The notes below the pieces were generated by a model, which saw only the letters and a list, made by a program, of their open reading frames with translations, had not been told where the DNA came from and made no database searches. Positions 16,306 through 25,980 of a stretch of 44,427 nucleotides of DNA are shown one piece after another. Numbering within the stretch: position 1 is the first letter of the stretch; each line of letters starts with the position of its first letter. The DNA comes from an uncultured Clostridium sp. (lineage in GTDB: Bacteria > Bacillota > Clostridia > TANB77 > CAG-508). A program made the translations under genes and the position numbers. The stretch is taken from the NCBI GenBank assembly GCA_900557195.1, contig USRT01000017.1, positions 1-44,427 on the forward strand. Reading direction: 5' to 3'.

Positions 16306-18506
16306 TTAATTAATACTAAATTTTGCAGATAATAAATCGTATTCTGAATTTGGACCAATAAAAATTTTAAATTCTCCAGATTCATAAATAAATTCTAAAT
16401 TATTATTCCAAAACTTTAACATATCTGTTGTAATTTGAAAAGTGATTTCTTTTTCTTCATTTGCTTCAAAATATACTTTTTTAAAATTTTTTAATTCCTT
16501 TACAGGACGTACAATACTACCTACTAAATCCTGGATATAAACCTGAATAATTTCATATCCTGGAATATTACTTTCATTTTTTATTATGATACTTGCGTCT
16601 ATAGGCTTTGAATCTGAAATAATAGTAGAGCTTAATTTTAGATTAGAATATTTAAATGTAGAATAAGATAATCCATAACCAAAAGGATAATAAGGCTTAT
16701 TAGGGATATCTATATATCTAGATGTAAATCTAGAGTTTATAATATTAGGTCTACCAGTATTATAATGATTATAGTATATAGGACATTGACCGACTATTTT
16801 GTGGAAAACTAATATTTAGCTTTCCGCAAGGATTTACATCTCCATATAATACATCTGATATTGCATTTCCACCTTCTGTTCCAGGAAAGCCGAACCCATA
16901 ATAAAGCATCTACATTATCTGCTAGATATGATATCTCTAAAGGTCTACCACTAAATAGAATACAGATCATTGGTTTATTTAATGGTAATAGTGAATTTAA
17001 TAATTGAATTTGAACATTTGGTAATTTTATATTAGAACGTGAAGCTCCTTCACCAGATTGTTTATAATGTTCGCCAAGAGCTAGTATTATTACATCAGAG
17101 TTTTTTGCTATATCTAAAGCTGAATTTATATTGTAGTTATTAATATCTTTATTATTCGAATTCGAAAATTCTTTTATAGAAGGGTCTAGATTATAAAATT
17201 CTTCTTTTGGTAAAATATCACATCCCTTTTCAAATGGAAATGTTTTATTTAATTTATTATATAATCCATCTTTTAATGTTACTGTACTAAGTTCATTTTT
17301 ACTATAAATAGACCATGAACCTGAAAGTGCTATATTGTTTGAATAAGGACCAATTAAGCAAATTTTAGTTTCTTTATTTAAAGGTAAAATGTTATTTTTA
17401 TTTTCTAATAAAACAAATGTATTACTAGCGACTTTTCTAGCAATTTCTCTATTTTCTTTACAAAGTATATAAGTTTTTTCTTTTTCAGAATTCAAATTGA
17501 CATATGGATTTTCAAATAGTCCAAGATTATTTTTTAAAGTTAATATTCTAAATACAGCAGTATTTATTTTTTCTTCTAAATTTTTATTGGAGTTTATCAG
17601 ATTACAAAGATGATGAATATATGTGCTAGACATCATTTCTATATCTACTGTAGCTTCAAGTGCTTTTAATGCTGCATCACTTTCATCAGTAGCATATCCA
17701 TGAGCAATTAATTCATATATAGCAGAATAATCTGATATAATTACTCCATTAAAATTTAATCCTTTTCGCAGTAAATCTTGTAATAACCAAGTATTTGCAG
17801 TACAAGGAAATCCATTTAATGTATTAAAACTAGGCATTATCATATCTATACTAGAATCTATACATGATTTAAATGCTGGTAAATAATATTGATATAAGTC
17901 ATGGATATTTATATCTACTTTATTATATTCTTTGCCACCTTCTACAGCACCATATCCTATAAAGTGCTTTGCACAGCAGGCAATATTGTTTTTATGATAT
18001 GAATCGACTATAGCCTTCGAATATAAGCTACCAAGAAAAGGATCTTCTCCTGAAATTGATTCCATTACACGTCCCCATCTAGCATCACGAACTAAATCTA
18101 CCATAGGATAAAAATTAACATGTATTCCTGCATATCCGCACTCTTTAGCAGAAATTGAAGATGCTTTAGATATTAAATTTAAGTCCCATGAGCAACCTTG
18201 AAGTAGTGGAATAGGGAATATTGTCTTATATCCGTTTATAATATCACCCATAAAAAGAAGCGGAATATGATTTCTATTTTTTTCTAGATATTGTTCTTGT
18301 ATAGACTTTATTGTAGTAGAACCAGCAATGTTTAATATACTTCCAACATTATAAATCATTTCATCAGTCAAGTTCAAATCTTTGGTAGGACCTGTATCAG
18401 ATGAGCTAGAAGAATTAAAAGGATCTGCTGTTATTTGAATCATTTGTCCTAATTTTTCTTCAATAGTCATTTGATTTAATAATTCAAAAAGTTTTTCTTT
18501 TTTCAA
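16306..18506 (-). CDS. GH3 beta-glucosidase with two +1 sites
   Basis: Glycoside hydrolase family 3 enzyme that would release glucose from beta-linked oligosaccharides. The restored protein is about 732 residues, normal for the family: N-terminal TIM barrel with M-T-I-E-E-K-L-G-Q-M, R-D-A-R-W-G-R, K-H-F-I-G-Y-G-A and the nucleophile Asp in I-I-S-D-Y-S-A; a second alpha/beta domain with E-H-Y-K-Q-S-G-E-G-A-S-R-S; and a fibronectin III-like C-terminal domain (F-G-Y-G-L-S-Y, then V-Y-I-Q-D). No signal peptide is present. Two extra bases (G on the plus strand at 16892 and 16792) put a C before Gly codons GGC and GGT, the second 33 codons after the first. TTG 18506 after AGGTG is the likely start; GTG 18515 is an alternative. 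It may act with the GH144-like protein. Confidence 0.8.
16789..16792 (-). other. CGGN +1 site 6 (GH3, second)
   Basis: On the minus strand the context is AGT-C-GGT. Skipping the C restores F-P-Q-N-S-G-Q-C-P-I-Y-Y-N-H-Y-N-T-G-R-P, a hallmark stretch of GH3 enzymes. Confidence 0.85.
16889..16892 (-). other. CGGN +1 site 5 (GH3, first)
   Basis: On the minus strand the context is GTT-C-GGC. Skipping the C restores L-L-W-V-G-F-P-G-T-E-G-G-N-A, the conserved GH3 segment. Confidence 0.85.
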
Positions 18507-18784
18507 TTTTATCACCTAAATTATAGTATGGGAAATTTAGAATAAAAAATTCATGGATTATATATGTTTTAATTAAGATTTAAGAAGATATGAAAAATAG
18601 AGTAACAAGATATGTGAGTTTATTTTTGAAATAAATTTAGAGAAAATCAAATTTTAAATAGGATGTTAATAATATTTTTTTTCAAACAAGGAAATTATTA
18701 TAAGAGTATGAAAAAATTGCTATATTGTAATAAAAAGTACTAAAAATGTTAAAATAGTAATCTATAAATTTATATCTAGTGATA

Positions 18785-18812
18785 TTGACAAAAAATATAA
18801 TAATGTTATCAT
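18785..18812 (+). promoter_or_regulatory. Sigma-A-like promoter of the cohesin-like gene
   Basis: TTGACA at 18785-18790 and TATCAT at about 18807-18812 with 16-base spacing, just before the GGAGGGG ribosome binding site. The 18516-18830 interval between the divergent GH3 and cohesin-like genes shows nothing else. Confidence 0.6.
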
Positions 18813-18830
18813 AAAAGTGGAGGGGATAAA

Positions 18831-19643
18831 ATGAAAAGAAAACAAAAGATAATATACATATTATTAATGACTTTTTTTGTTAGTATGACATTAATGGGAT
18901 ACTATTCATTAGCAAAGACAAATTCAACAAATGAATATAGGATAGATTGTAGTAAAGAATCTTTAAAGTTGAATGATGAATTTACAGTAACTTTAATAAC
19001 GAATTTTAATGAACCAACAAGTTCTATACAAGGTAGAATTGAATTTAGTGATGATGTTGAATTAGATGGAAACAGTTTTTATGTGAAAGAGGAATTTGCA
19101 AAAGAAGAAGATTTATCACAAATTGCATTGGGTAAAAATAATAGGATAGGATTTGGATTAGTAAGAAAAACAAAGGTAGATGGTAAAGATAATTTAGTAA
19201 CAGGTACTAATAAAATATTAACATTAAAGTTTAAAGTAACAGGTTCAATGGAAAAAAATGTAGTTATAAGTTGGAAAGAGATAAATAAAAAAGGTTCTTA
19301 TGAAATAGCTAGTATAACTATACCAAGATCAGATGTAAATGAAATTATAAGAGTACCTGTAGACGAAAATGAGCAAAATAAGTCAGAACAAGATGCAATA
19401 AAAGACGCAAATCAAACAAATAAAGAAGATGAAGCTATAATAAAAGATGAAGATTCAATAGAAAATAAAATTAAAGAAAATCAGGAGGAACAAATAACAC
19501 AACAAGCTCAAGATAATAGTAGATACAACAAAAATAAAGTATTACCAAAAACAGGTGAAAATTATATATTGGTAGTTATTATTAGTGTAATAATTGCAGT
19601 TGCAGTTTTTATAGTAATAAAATATAGAAAAAGCAAAATTTAG
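18831..19643 (+). CDS. Sortase-anchored cohesin-like surface protein
   Basis: Predicted cell-wall protein of 270 residues. It has an N-terminal signal peptide (basic start, hydrophobic I-I-Y-I-L-L-M-T-F-F-V, then A-K-T), a single beta-rich domain from about residue 35 to 175 resembling cohesins (C-S-K-E-S-L-K-L-N-D-E-F-T-V-T-L, I-Q-G-R-I-E-F-S-D-D-V-E-L), a charged linker, and a C-terminal sorting signal L-P-K-T-G-E followed by a hydrophobic helix and basic tail. A sortase would attach it to peptidoglycan. The next gene, 12 bases downstream, encodes a dockerin-like protein, which supports the cohesin reading: cohesins bind dockerins in a calcium-dependent way. ATG 18831 follows GGAGGGG. The cohesin assignment is inferred from fold-like patterns and the neighbour. 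Confidence 0.7.
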   Translation: MKRKQKIIYILLMTFFVSMTLMGYYSLAKTNSTNEYRIDCSKESLKLNDEFTVTLITNFNEPTSSIQGRIEFSDDVELDGNSFYVKEEFAKEEDLSQIALGKNNRIGFGLVRKTKVDGKDNLVTGTNKILTLKFKVTGSMEKNVVISWKEINKKGSYEIASITIPRSDVNEIIRVPVDENEQNKSEQDAIKDANQTNKEDEAIIKDEDSIENKIKENQEEQITQQAQDNSRYNKNKVLPKTGENYILVVIISVIIAVAVFIVIKYRKSKI

Positions 19644-19655
19644 TGGAGGTAAAAA

Positions 19656-20153
19656 ATGAAAAGAATAATACTAAAGGTAAGTTTAATAATATTAGTATTT
19701 ATTGTAACAATATTATTATATAATGTTATTTTTTCAAAGAGTGAAGCAACAGAAAAAAGTAATCAAAACAATATGGAAGACAACGCAAATTCTAATTATT
19801 TAAAAAATATAGGTGTACAAGTAAATGGAAAGGAATATTTCGTTGGTGATGCGGATGGAAGTATGGAATTAGGAGATAATGGAAACTCCGGGAATATAGA
19901 TATAAGGGATGCAATAATAGTACTAACTCTAGTAGCAAATTATTTAGCAGGAACTTATACAACAAATGATGGGGATAATGCCTATAGTACTTATATGGGA
20001 TTAGTACAAGAAGGAAAAATCACACAAAATGTAAACATAAAAAATTCAGAAGACTTATATAAAGTTTTTGATGTAGATGAAGATGAAGAAATAACAGTAA
20101 GTGATGCACAACAAATTTTAAAATATTATGCATGTAAAGCAGCAGGATTATAA
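19656..20153 (+). CDS. Membrane-anchored dockerin-like protein
   Basis: 165 residues. An N-terminal hydrophobic segment (S-L-I-I-L-V-F-I-V-T-I-L-L-Y) acts as a signal anchor or signal peptide. The rest contains two EF-hand-like dockerin repeats: G-D-A-D-G-S...N-I-D-I-R-D-A-I-I-V-L (about residues 62-90) and F-D-V-D-E-D-E-E-I-T-V-S-D-A-Q-Q-I-L (about residues 138-156), with Asp at calcium positions. The second repeat is separated from the first by some 50 residues, wider than in classical type I dockerins. It has no catalytic domain. With the upstream cohesin-like wall protein it could form a surface pair. ATG 19656 follows GGAGG. The two genes are one operon. Confidence 0.75.
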   Translation: MKRIILKVSLIILVFIVTILLYNVIFSKSEATEKSNQNNMEDNANSNYLKNIGVQVNGKEYFVGDADGSMELGDNGNSGNIDIRDAIIVLTLVANYLAGTYTTNDGDNAYSTYMGLVQEGKITQNVNIKNSEDLYKVFDVDEDEEITVSDAQQILKYYACKAAGL

Positions 20154-20200
20154 AAATAGAGTAAATCTAAATAATAAATACTTATGAAAAATAAATAAAA

Positions 20201-20235
20201 AATATAGGCAATATAAAAATGCCTATATTTTTTTT
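20201..20235. terminator. Bidirectional terminator between convergent genes
   Basis: Perfect stem AATATAGGCA / TGCCTATATT with a nine-base loop and T-run, between the dockerin-like gene and the minus-strand TM2 gene. Confidence 0.85.
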
Positions 20236-20237
20236 AA

Positions 20238-20681
20238 TTAATCTTTTAAAGGAATACCATTTGCGTCTGTTTGAATATTACCACAAAGAATCATAATACC
20301 TTCAACAAGTCCCCAAATTTCAACAGCTACTGTAGCTATACCACAAGTAATTATTCCACCTACAAGTGAAACTAATAATTGTACAACAGCTTTAGTAGTA
20401 AATCCTAAATAAAAGTTATGTACACCAAAAGTACCTAAGAATATACCAAGTAAACCAGCAACAAGTTTAGATTTTGCTTGTGGATTAGTGTTTGTTTGAT
20501 TATTATTAATAACAGTTGCATTTTGTGCATTTGTATTTGTAGTATTTTGATTTACATTTTGTGCTTCAGAATTAGCTTCAGAAGTTGTTTCTGAGTTAAC
20601 TGTATTTGTAGATTTTGCAGCACATTCATCACATAATTCTTGTCCATCTGGTATTTCTTTACCACACATTTTACAGAACAT
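20238..20681 (-). CDS. Zinc-ribbon and TM2 domain membrane protein
   Basis: 147-residue membrane protein. The N terminus is a zinc ribbon (M-F-C-K-M-C-G-K-E-I-P, then L-C-D-E-C, two C-x-x-C pairs), followed by an Asn/Thr-rich linker of about 45 residues and a TM2 domain with two membrane helices (L-V-A-G-L-L-G-I-F-L-G-T-F-G-V-H-N-F-Y-L-G and L-L-V-S-L-V-G-G-I-I). TM2 proteins are common in Clostridia; their function is not established. A GGGGAG ribosome binding site precedes ATG 20681. It is a single gene convergent with the cohesin/dockerin operon. Confidence 0.85.
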   Translation of the reverse strand: MFCKMCGKEIPDGQELCDECAAKSTNTVNSETTSEANSEAQNVNQNTTNTNAQNATVINNNQTNTNPQAKSKLVAGLLGIFLGTFGVHNFYLGFTTKAVVQLLVSLVGGIITCGIATVAVEIWGLVEGIMILCGNIQTDANGIPLKD

Positions 20682-20890
20682 TATTTTCTCCCCTTTCTAA
20701 ATAGTATAAATATATTATACATTATTCTACATGTTTTTCAAGTATATTGTAATGAAAATATTGTTTCTTAATTTAAATATATGTTATTGCATTATTAAAA
20801 AATTCATAGTAACATGGAACTTTTTATTGTAATATTAGCAAAAAGATGATAGAATTTAGAATGTTAAGAAAACAAGAGAGGGTGATCTTT

Positions 20891-21875
20891 TTGAACATAA
20901 AAGAAATATATAATGAGTTAGTAAAAAAAATACCACCATCTAATATAAAAGTAGAAGAAGAAATGAAAAAATATACGTCATTTAAAATTGGAGGAATAGC
21001 AGATATATTAATATTTGCAAAAAGTATAGACGATATAAAAAACGTTTTAGAAGTAGTAAATAAAAATAAGATACCACTAACTATAATAGGAAATGGTACA
21101 AATTTATTAGTAAAAGATAATGGAATAAGAGGAATTGTTTTAAAAATAGATTTGCAAAAAATAGATATACAAAAAGATAAACAAGATGTAGAAATGCAGT
21201 TGGAATACGATAAAGTTGCAGAAGAAGACGAAGAATATAAATATAATCAAGATGTAATAATAGAGCTTGGTGCAGGGGTTAAATTGGGAATGCTTGCTCG
21301 GCATTCTTTTAAAAGAAGAGATAGAAGGATTTGAATTTGCATCAGGTATTCCTGGAACTATTGGCGGAGCAATAAGAATGAATGCAGGTGCTCATGGTAA
21401 AGAATTTAAAGATATAGTAGTAGAAACGACATATATAGATTATGATGGTAATTTACATACAATTAGTAATAATGAGCATATGTTTTCATATAGACACAGT
21501 AGATTTTTTGAAGATAAAAATATAATAATATCTTCAAAAATAAAATTAAAATATGGAAATAAACAGATTATAAAAGCAAAAATGCAAGAATATTTAAACT
21601 ATAGAAAAGAAAAACAACCGTATAGTATGCCAAGTGCTGGTAGTACTTTTAAAAGAGGAGATGATTTTATTACTGCAAAACTAATAGATGATTGTGGTTT
21701 GAAAGGATTTTCTATTGGAGATGCAGAAGTTTCTAGTAAACATGCGGGATTTATAGTAAACAAAGGAAAAGCAACAGCAGAAGATGTTTTAAAACTAGTA
21801 GAATATGTAAAGAAAATAGTATATGAAAAAACCAGTAAAAATATCGAGTTAGAAATAGAAGTTATAGGTGATTAA
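20891..21875 (+). CDS. murB: UDP-N-acetylenolpyruvoylglucosamine reductase with one +1 site
   Basis: MurB reduces UDP-GlcNAc-enolpyruvate to UDP-MurNAc with FAD and NADPH, an essential step of peptidoglycan synthesis. The restored 327-residue protein has Y-T-S-F-K-I-G-G at residue 30, the FAD-binding G-N-G-T-N-L-L-V, F-A-S-G-I-P-G-T-I-G-G-A with M-N-A-G-A-H-G, and the catalytic Ser in S-A-G-S-T-F-K-R plus a C-terminal Glu region (I-E-L-E-I-E-V). An acidic insert of about 25 residues precedes G-A-G-V-K-L-G-M-L. The start TTG 20891 follows AGGGTGATC; the ATG at 20846 lacks a site. The extra C at 21299 gives an in-frame CGG before GGC; unshifted reading stops 11 codons later. As the enzyme is essential and no second copy is in view, a dead gene is unlikely. 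Confidence 0.9.
21299..21302 (+). other. CGGN +1 site 7 (murB)
   Basis: Context GCT-C-GGC. Skipping the C at 21299 restores L-G-M-L-A-G-I-L-L-K-E-E-I-E-G-F-E-F-A, as in other MurB proteins. Confidence 0.85.
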
Positions 21876-22058
21876 ATAAAAGTTATAATGGCCAAAATTA
21901 AATAATTTGTATAAATTAAAATGTTTTTATTTAAGAAAACTTTTAGAGAGATGATAGGTTGGACAAAATTAAATATACTATATTCTATTTTAATAGTTAT
22001 AGTTAAATAAGGTTCTATTTAATTAGTAACAATAAAAAAAGAAAGGTTTGAGAATATA

Positions 22059-23702
22059 ATGAATGGCTTTTTTAAATGGTTTAAATCAAGCACAAAAATG
22101 AAAAGATGGATATTTTTAATATTAGTAGGAGTGGTCTTTCTATTGTTTGCTATTTCCAATTTATTAGTAATAAAGGAATTAGACTTTAATAAAGTAGGAA
22201 AAATTGTTATTAGTTTTATTATAGGATTTGTATCTATAGTAATAGGAATAATATATATTCAAAAAAGAACATTAGAGTTATTAATAGAAAATACAGATGT
22301 TAGAAAAAGAGTAGATGTAAAATCATTAATATTTAATAAAAAAGTATACAATCAAGGTCCTAAAATAGTTGTTTTAGGAGGAGGAACAGGATTAAATAGT
22401 ATCTTAAAAGGATTAAAATATTATACAGATAATATTACTGCAATTGTTACTGTTTCAGATTATGGTGAAGCTGTAAGTGATTCGAGAAGAATTTTAGCAA
22501 CATTACCATTAGGGGATGTAAAAGAAAGTATAATTTCACTTGCATCTGATGAAGAAGCAATGAGAGGACTTATAGAATTGAAATTTGAAAGTGGAAGATT
22601 ACAATCTTTATCTTTTGGAGACATTTTTCTACTTGCAATGAATGAATATTCAAAAGATTTTACTAAATCAATAGAAAAGACAAAAGATATATTAAATATG
22701 ACAGGAAAGGTTTTACCAGTAACATTAGAAGAAATAAAAATATGTGCAGAATTAGAAGATGGAACAGTAATAGAAAATAAAAACAACATACCAGATATTG
22801 TAAACAGTAAAACAAGCAAGATATCAAGAGTTTTCATAAATCCATATAATTGTAAGCCAGCACCAGGAGTAATAGAAGCTATAATGGAAGCGGATGCTAT
22901 TGTAATAGCACCAGGTAGTTTATATACCAATATAATTCCAAATTTATTAGTAAAAGGTGTAACAAAAGCAATTAGAGAAAGCAAAGCTTTTAAAATATAT
23001 GTAAGTAATTTAATGACAGAGCCTGGTCAAACATATAATTATAGCTTATCTGATCATATTAATGCTATAAATAACCATGCAGGAGGAAAAATAATTGATT
23101 ATTGTATTTATGATACAGGAGAAATTGTCCCAGAATATATTAGAAAATATAATATGCAAGGTTATGAATTAATAGAACAAGATATTCAAAAAGTAAAAAA
23201 TCAAGGAATTAAATTAATGCAAAGAAAAGTTTCTTGCATGCAAGGAGAATATATAAGACATGATTCAAATCTAGTTGCACAAGCTATAATAGAACTTGTA
23301 TGTGAAGATTTGAAGTTTAAAGATAAACAAAACGATTTAAAGTATATGTTATTAAATGATAGATTAAAATCTAGTAAGAAACATAATAAAAGGATTCAAA
23401 GAAATAAAATTAAACAAGCTAAAAAGAAACCACAAGGTAAAAGTAAGTTCTTTTCAAAATATCAAGATAGAATAGAATCTATTAAGGAAAGTGATATAAA
23501 ATTAAAAGAAAAAGAAAGATTAAATAAAATACAAGAAAAGTTAAGAAAAAAGCCCGTAGTGGAAAAAGATACAAAAAGAACAAGTGCAAATAAAAATGTA
23601 AAACAAAAAGAAGTACAAATGCAAATACCAAATAAAATAGAACAATTAGATGAAAGCGAAAGAAAAAAAATTATAGATACAATTAATAGACTTAGAAGAT
23701 AA
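22059..23702 (+). CDS. yvcK: YvcK/gluconeogenesis factor family protein with membrane anchor and basic tail
   Basis: YvcK proteins (CofD-like fold, PF01933) affect gluconeogenic growth, cell shape and peptidoglycan synthesis; their ligand is a UDP-sugar. Here the 547-residue protein has two N-terminal membrane helices (about residues 15-65), the YvcK domain from residue 103 (V-V-L-G-G-G-T-G-L-N-S-I-L-K-G-L, I-T-A-I-V-T-V-S-D-Y-G, L-P-L-G-D-V-K-E-S, A-P-G-S-L-Y-T-N-I-I-P-N-L-L-V) and a lysine-rich tail of some 130 residues. In standard YvcK the segment after T-V is D-D-G-G-S-S-G; here it is S-D-Y-G-E-A-V, a clear divergence. Clostridial loci usually run murB-rapZ-yvcK-whiA; here murB is directly followed by yvcK. 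ATG 22059 follows AAAGG. Confidence 0.85.
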   Translation: MNGFFKWFKSSTKMKRWIFLILVGVVFLLFAISNLLVIKELDFNKVGKIVISFIIGFVSIVIGIIYIQKRTLELLIENTDVRKRVDVKSLIFNKKVYNQGPKIVVLGGGTGLNSILKGLKYYTDNITAIVTVSDYGEAVSDSRRILATLPLGDVKESIISLASDEEAMRGLIELKFESGRLQSLSFGDIFLLAMNEYSKDFTKSIEKTKDILNMTGKVLPVTLEEIKICAELEDGTVIENKNNIPDIVNSKTSKISRVFINPYNCKPAPGVIEAIMEADAIVIAPGSLYTNIIPNLLVKGVTKAIRESKAFKIYVSNLMTEPGQTYNYSLSDHINAINNHAGGKIIDYCIYDTGEIVPEYIRKYNMQGYELIEQDIQKVKNQGIKLMQRKVSCMQGEYIRHDSNLVAQAIIELVCEDLKFKDKQNDLKYMLLNDRLKSSKKHNKRIQRNKIKQAKKKPQGKSKFFSKYQDRIESIKESDIKLKEKERLNKIQEKLRKKPVVEKDTKRTSANKNVKQKEVQMQIPNKIEQLDESERKKIIDTINRLRR

Positions 23703-23714
23703 AAATGCCAAAAG

Positions 23715-23815
23715 TTGCCAAAAGGGACGGGGCATATTGACAATTTTTAATATTATCTTTGAGTTGTTAAATAATTTTATTAAAAATTGTCAATATGCCC
23801 CGTCCCTTTTGGCAA
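23715..23815. repeat. 35-bp perfect inverted repeat, REPIN/MITE-like
   Basis: 23715-23749 and 23781-23815 are exact reverse complements with a 31-base loop; the arms contain GGGACGGGGCATATTGACAA. G-rich GGGACGGGG palindromes of this kind occur as dispersed repeats in many Clostridia. It lies between yvcK and the debranching enzyme gene and may also stop transcription. Confidence 0.9.
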
Positions 23816-23843
23816 CACGTTGAGGAGATGGAGGAGATAACAA

Positions 23844-25862
23844 ATGAAATATGGAAAAAGATACATGAATTTAGAAAAAGGATTAAAAAAAGAATGGATT
23901 ATTACAAATGGAATAGGAGGATATGCAAGTTCCACAATAATTGGTAGTAATACAAGAAAATACCATGGATTATTAATAGCGCCTTTAACACCTCCCGCAA
24001 GAAGATTTTTAATTCTATCCAAAGTAGATGAATCAATAGAAATTGAAGGGGATAGTTATAATCTATATACAAATGTATGTGAAAATTACATTTCAGATGG
24101 TTATAAATTTGAACAAAATTTTGAAAAAGATATTATTCCAATATTTAATTATAAAGTAAGAGATACTAAAATAAAGAAAAGTATTTGTATGGAATATGGA
24201 AAAAATACAGTAACTATTCTTTATGAAGTGAAAAATGGTAATTATAATTCTAAATTAACTTTAGCACCAATAATGAATTATAGAGATTTTCATACAATGA
24301 ATACAAATCATAATTTTAATGTAATGCAAAATTGTGAAGGAACAAAATTAAAAGTATGTATAGATGGACATTCTGAATTTCCTGTATATATTAATGTATC
24401 AGAAGGAAAATATATAAAGCATTATAATGATAATTTTAAAAACATGTTTTATATAGAAGAAGAAAATAGAGGATTTTATCCAGAAGAAGATCATTTAGTT
24501 CCAGGTAGATATGAAATTAGTTTATTACCAAAAGAAAATAAGAAAATTACTTTTGTATGTTCTTTAGAAGAGAATATCGAAGAAATAAATGCCCAAGAAA
24601 TAATAAAAAAAGAAAAAGAAAGAATAGATGAATTAGTAAAACAATCAGATTTGATAGATGAAAATAGTGGTAAAACAAAAGAATTAATAAAAGATTACAT
24701 TATAGCAGCAGATAATTTTGTTGTATATAGACCAAGCTTTGGATTACACACAATAATTGCAGGATATCCTTGGTTTTTAGATTGGGGAAGAGATACACTT
24801 ATTTCATTTGAAGGGTTATTATTAGTACCAAAAAGATTTAATATTGCTAGAGAAGTTCTATTAACAATGATTAGAGATGTAAAATATGGATTAGTACCAA
24901 ATGGATACTCTGGATATGATAATAGACCATTATATAATAGTGTTGATAGTTCATTATTATTATTTGAACAAATAAAAAAATATATAGAATATACTAATGA
25001 TTATGAATTTATTAAAGATAATTTTTATGATGTTTTAGTAAAAATTATTTATTCATATGCACAAGGAATTAATGTAGACAATAATAATATTTATTTAGAT
25101 GAAGATTATTTAATTGTTTCTGGTACTAAAGATACACAAAATACATGGATGGATGCAAAAATTGGTAATTTTGCTGTTACTCCTAGAAATGGAAAAGCAG
25201 TAGAAGTAAATAGTATGTGGTATAATGCTTTAAAGATAATGGAAGAATTAACAGATAAGTTATTTGATAAAAAATATGCAAAACAATATGGTGATATGGC
25301 AGAAAAATGTAAAAAATCATTTAATGAAAAGTTTTATAATAAAAAACAAAAATGTTTATATGATGTAATAGGTGATTCAAAAATTAGACCAAACCAATTA
25401 TTTGCACTTAGCTTATCTTATCAGGTAATTGATGCAGATTCAAAATTAGCATCAGATATTTTTAAGGTTACAACTGATAAACTTCTTAATGATTATGGAT
25501 TAAAAACACTAGCAGAAGGAGAAGAAAATTACACAGATGTATATGAAGGTGATAGTGTAAAAAGAGATATGAGTTATCATCAAGGAATAACATGGCCATG
25601 GCTTTTAGGAGTATATAATGATGCATTTAAAAATATAATAGAAAATACAAAAGCAAAAACTAAAAAGAATAGATTAGAAAAAGAGTATAAAGAATTCACG
25701 CAGAATGTAACAAATACTTTTATTAAGGAAATGGAAGAAGGTCATACTGTAGGAAGTATTCCAGAGATTTATGATTCTAAAAAGCCATATCTTCCAAAGG
25801 GGGCCTTTGCGCAAGGTTGGAGTGTCGCAGAAGTATTTAGAATCATATTAAAAAATTCATAA
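23844..25862 (+). CDS. Glycogen debranching enzyme, amylo-alpha-1,6-glucosidase
   Basis: Cytosolic enzyme that removes alpha-1,6 branches from glycogen or maltodextrins. The 672-residue protein has the bacterial/archaeal debranching N-terminal domain (E-W-I-I-T-N-G-I-G-G-Y-A-S-S-T and N-T-R-K-Y-H-G-L-L at residues 14-43) and a GH133-type catalytic (alpha/alpha)6 barrel with Y-P-W-F-L-D-W-G-R-D-T-L-I, G-Y-D-N-R-P-L-Y-N-S-V-D-S-S, T-W-M-D-A-K-I-G and Y-H-Q-G-I-T-W-P-W. The W-G-R-D and T-W-M-D acidic residues are likely catalytic. ATG 23844 is preceded by GGAGGAG. It begins 28 bases after the long inverted repeat. Complete, no anomalies seen. Confidence 0.9.
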   Translation: MKYGKRYMNLEKGLKKEWIITNGIGGYASSTIIGSNTRKYHGLLIAPLTPPARRFLILSKVDESIEIEGDSYNLYTNVCENYISDGYKFEQNFEKDIIPIFNYKVRDTKIKKSICMEYGKNTVTILYEVKNGNYNSKLTLAPIMNYRDFHTMNTNHNFNVMQNCEGTKLKVCIDGHSEFPVYINVSEGKYIKHYNDNFKNMFYIEEENRGFYPEEDHLVPGRYEISLLPKENKKITFVCSLEENIEEINAQEIIKKEKERIDELVKQSDLIDENSGKTKELIKDYIIAADNFVVYRPSFGLHTIIAGYPWFLDWGRDTLISFEGLLLVPKRFNIAREVLLTMIRDVKYGLVPNGYSGYDNRPLYNSVDSSLLLFEQIKKYIEYTNDYEFIKDNFYDVLVKIIYSYAQGINVDNNNIYLDEDYLIVSGTKDTQNTWMDAKIGNFAVTPRNGKAVEVNSMWYNALKIMEELTDKLFDKKYAKQYGDMAEKCKKSFNEKFYNKKQKCLYDVIGDSKIRPNQLFALSLSYQVIDADSKLASDIFKVTTDKLLNDYGLKTLAEGEENYTDVYEGDSVKRDMSYHQGITWPWLLGVYNDAFKNIIENTKAKTKKNRLEKEYKEFTQNVTNTFIKEMEEGHTVGSIPEIYDSKKPYLPKGAFAQGWSVAEVFRIILKNS

Positions 25863-25980
25863 ATTAAAAATAAGAACATTTAAAATATAAAGTTTTAGGT
25901 GTAAAAAGCTAAGATATATAGCTAAAAGTAAAATATATTTTATTTATCCATTTGCGAATAAAGAAAGGAAGCAAGAAAAT

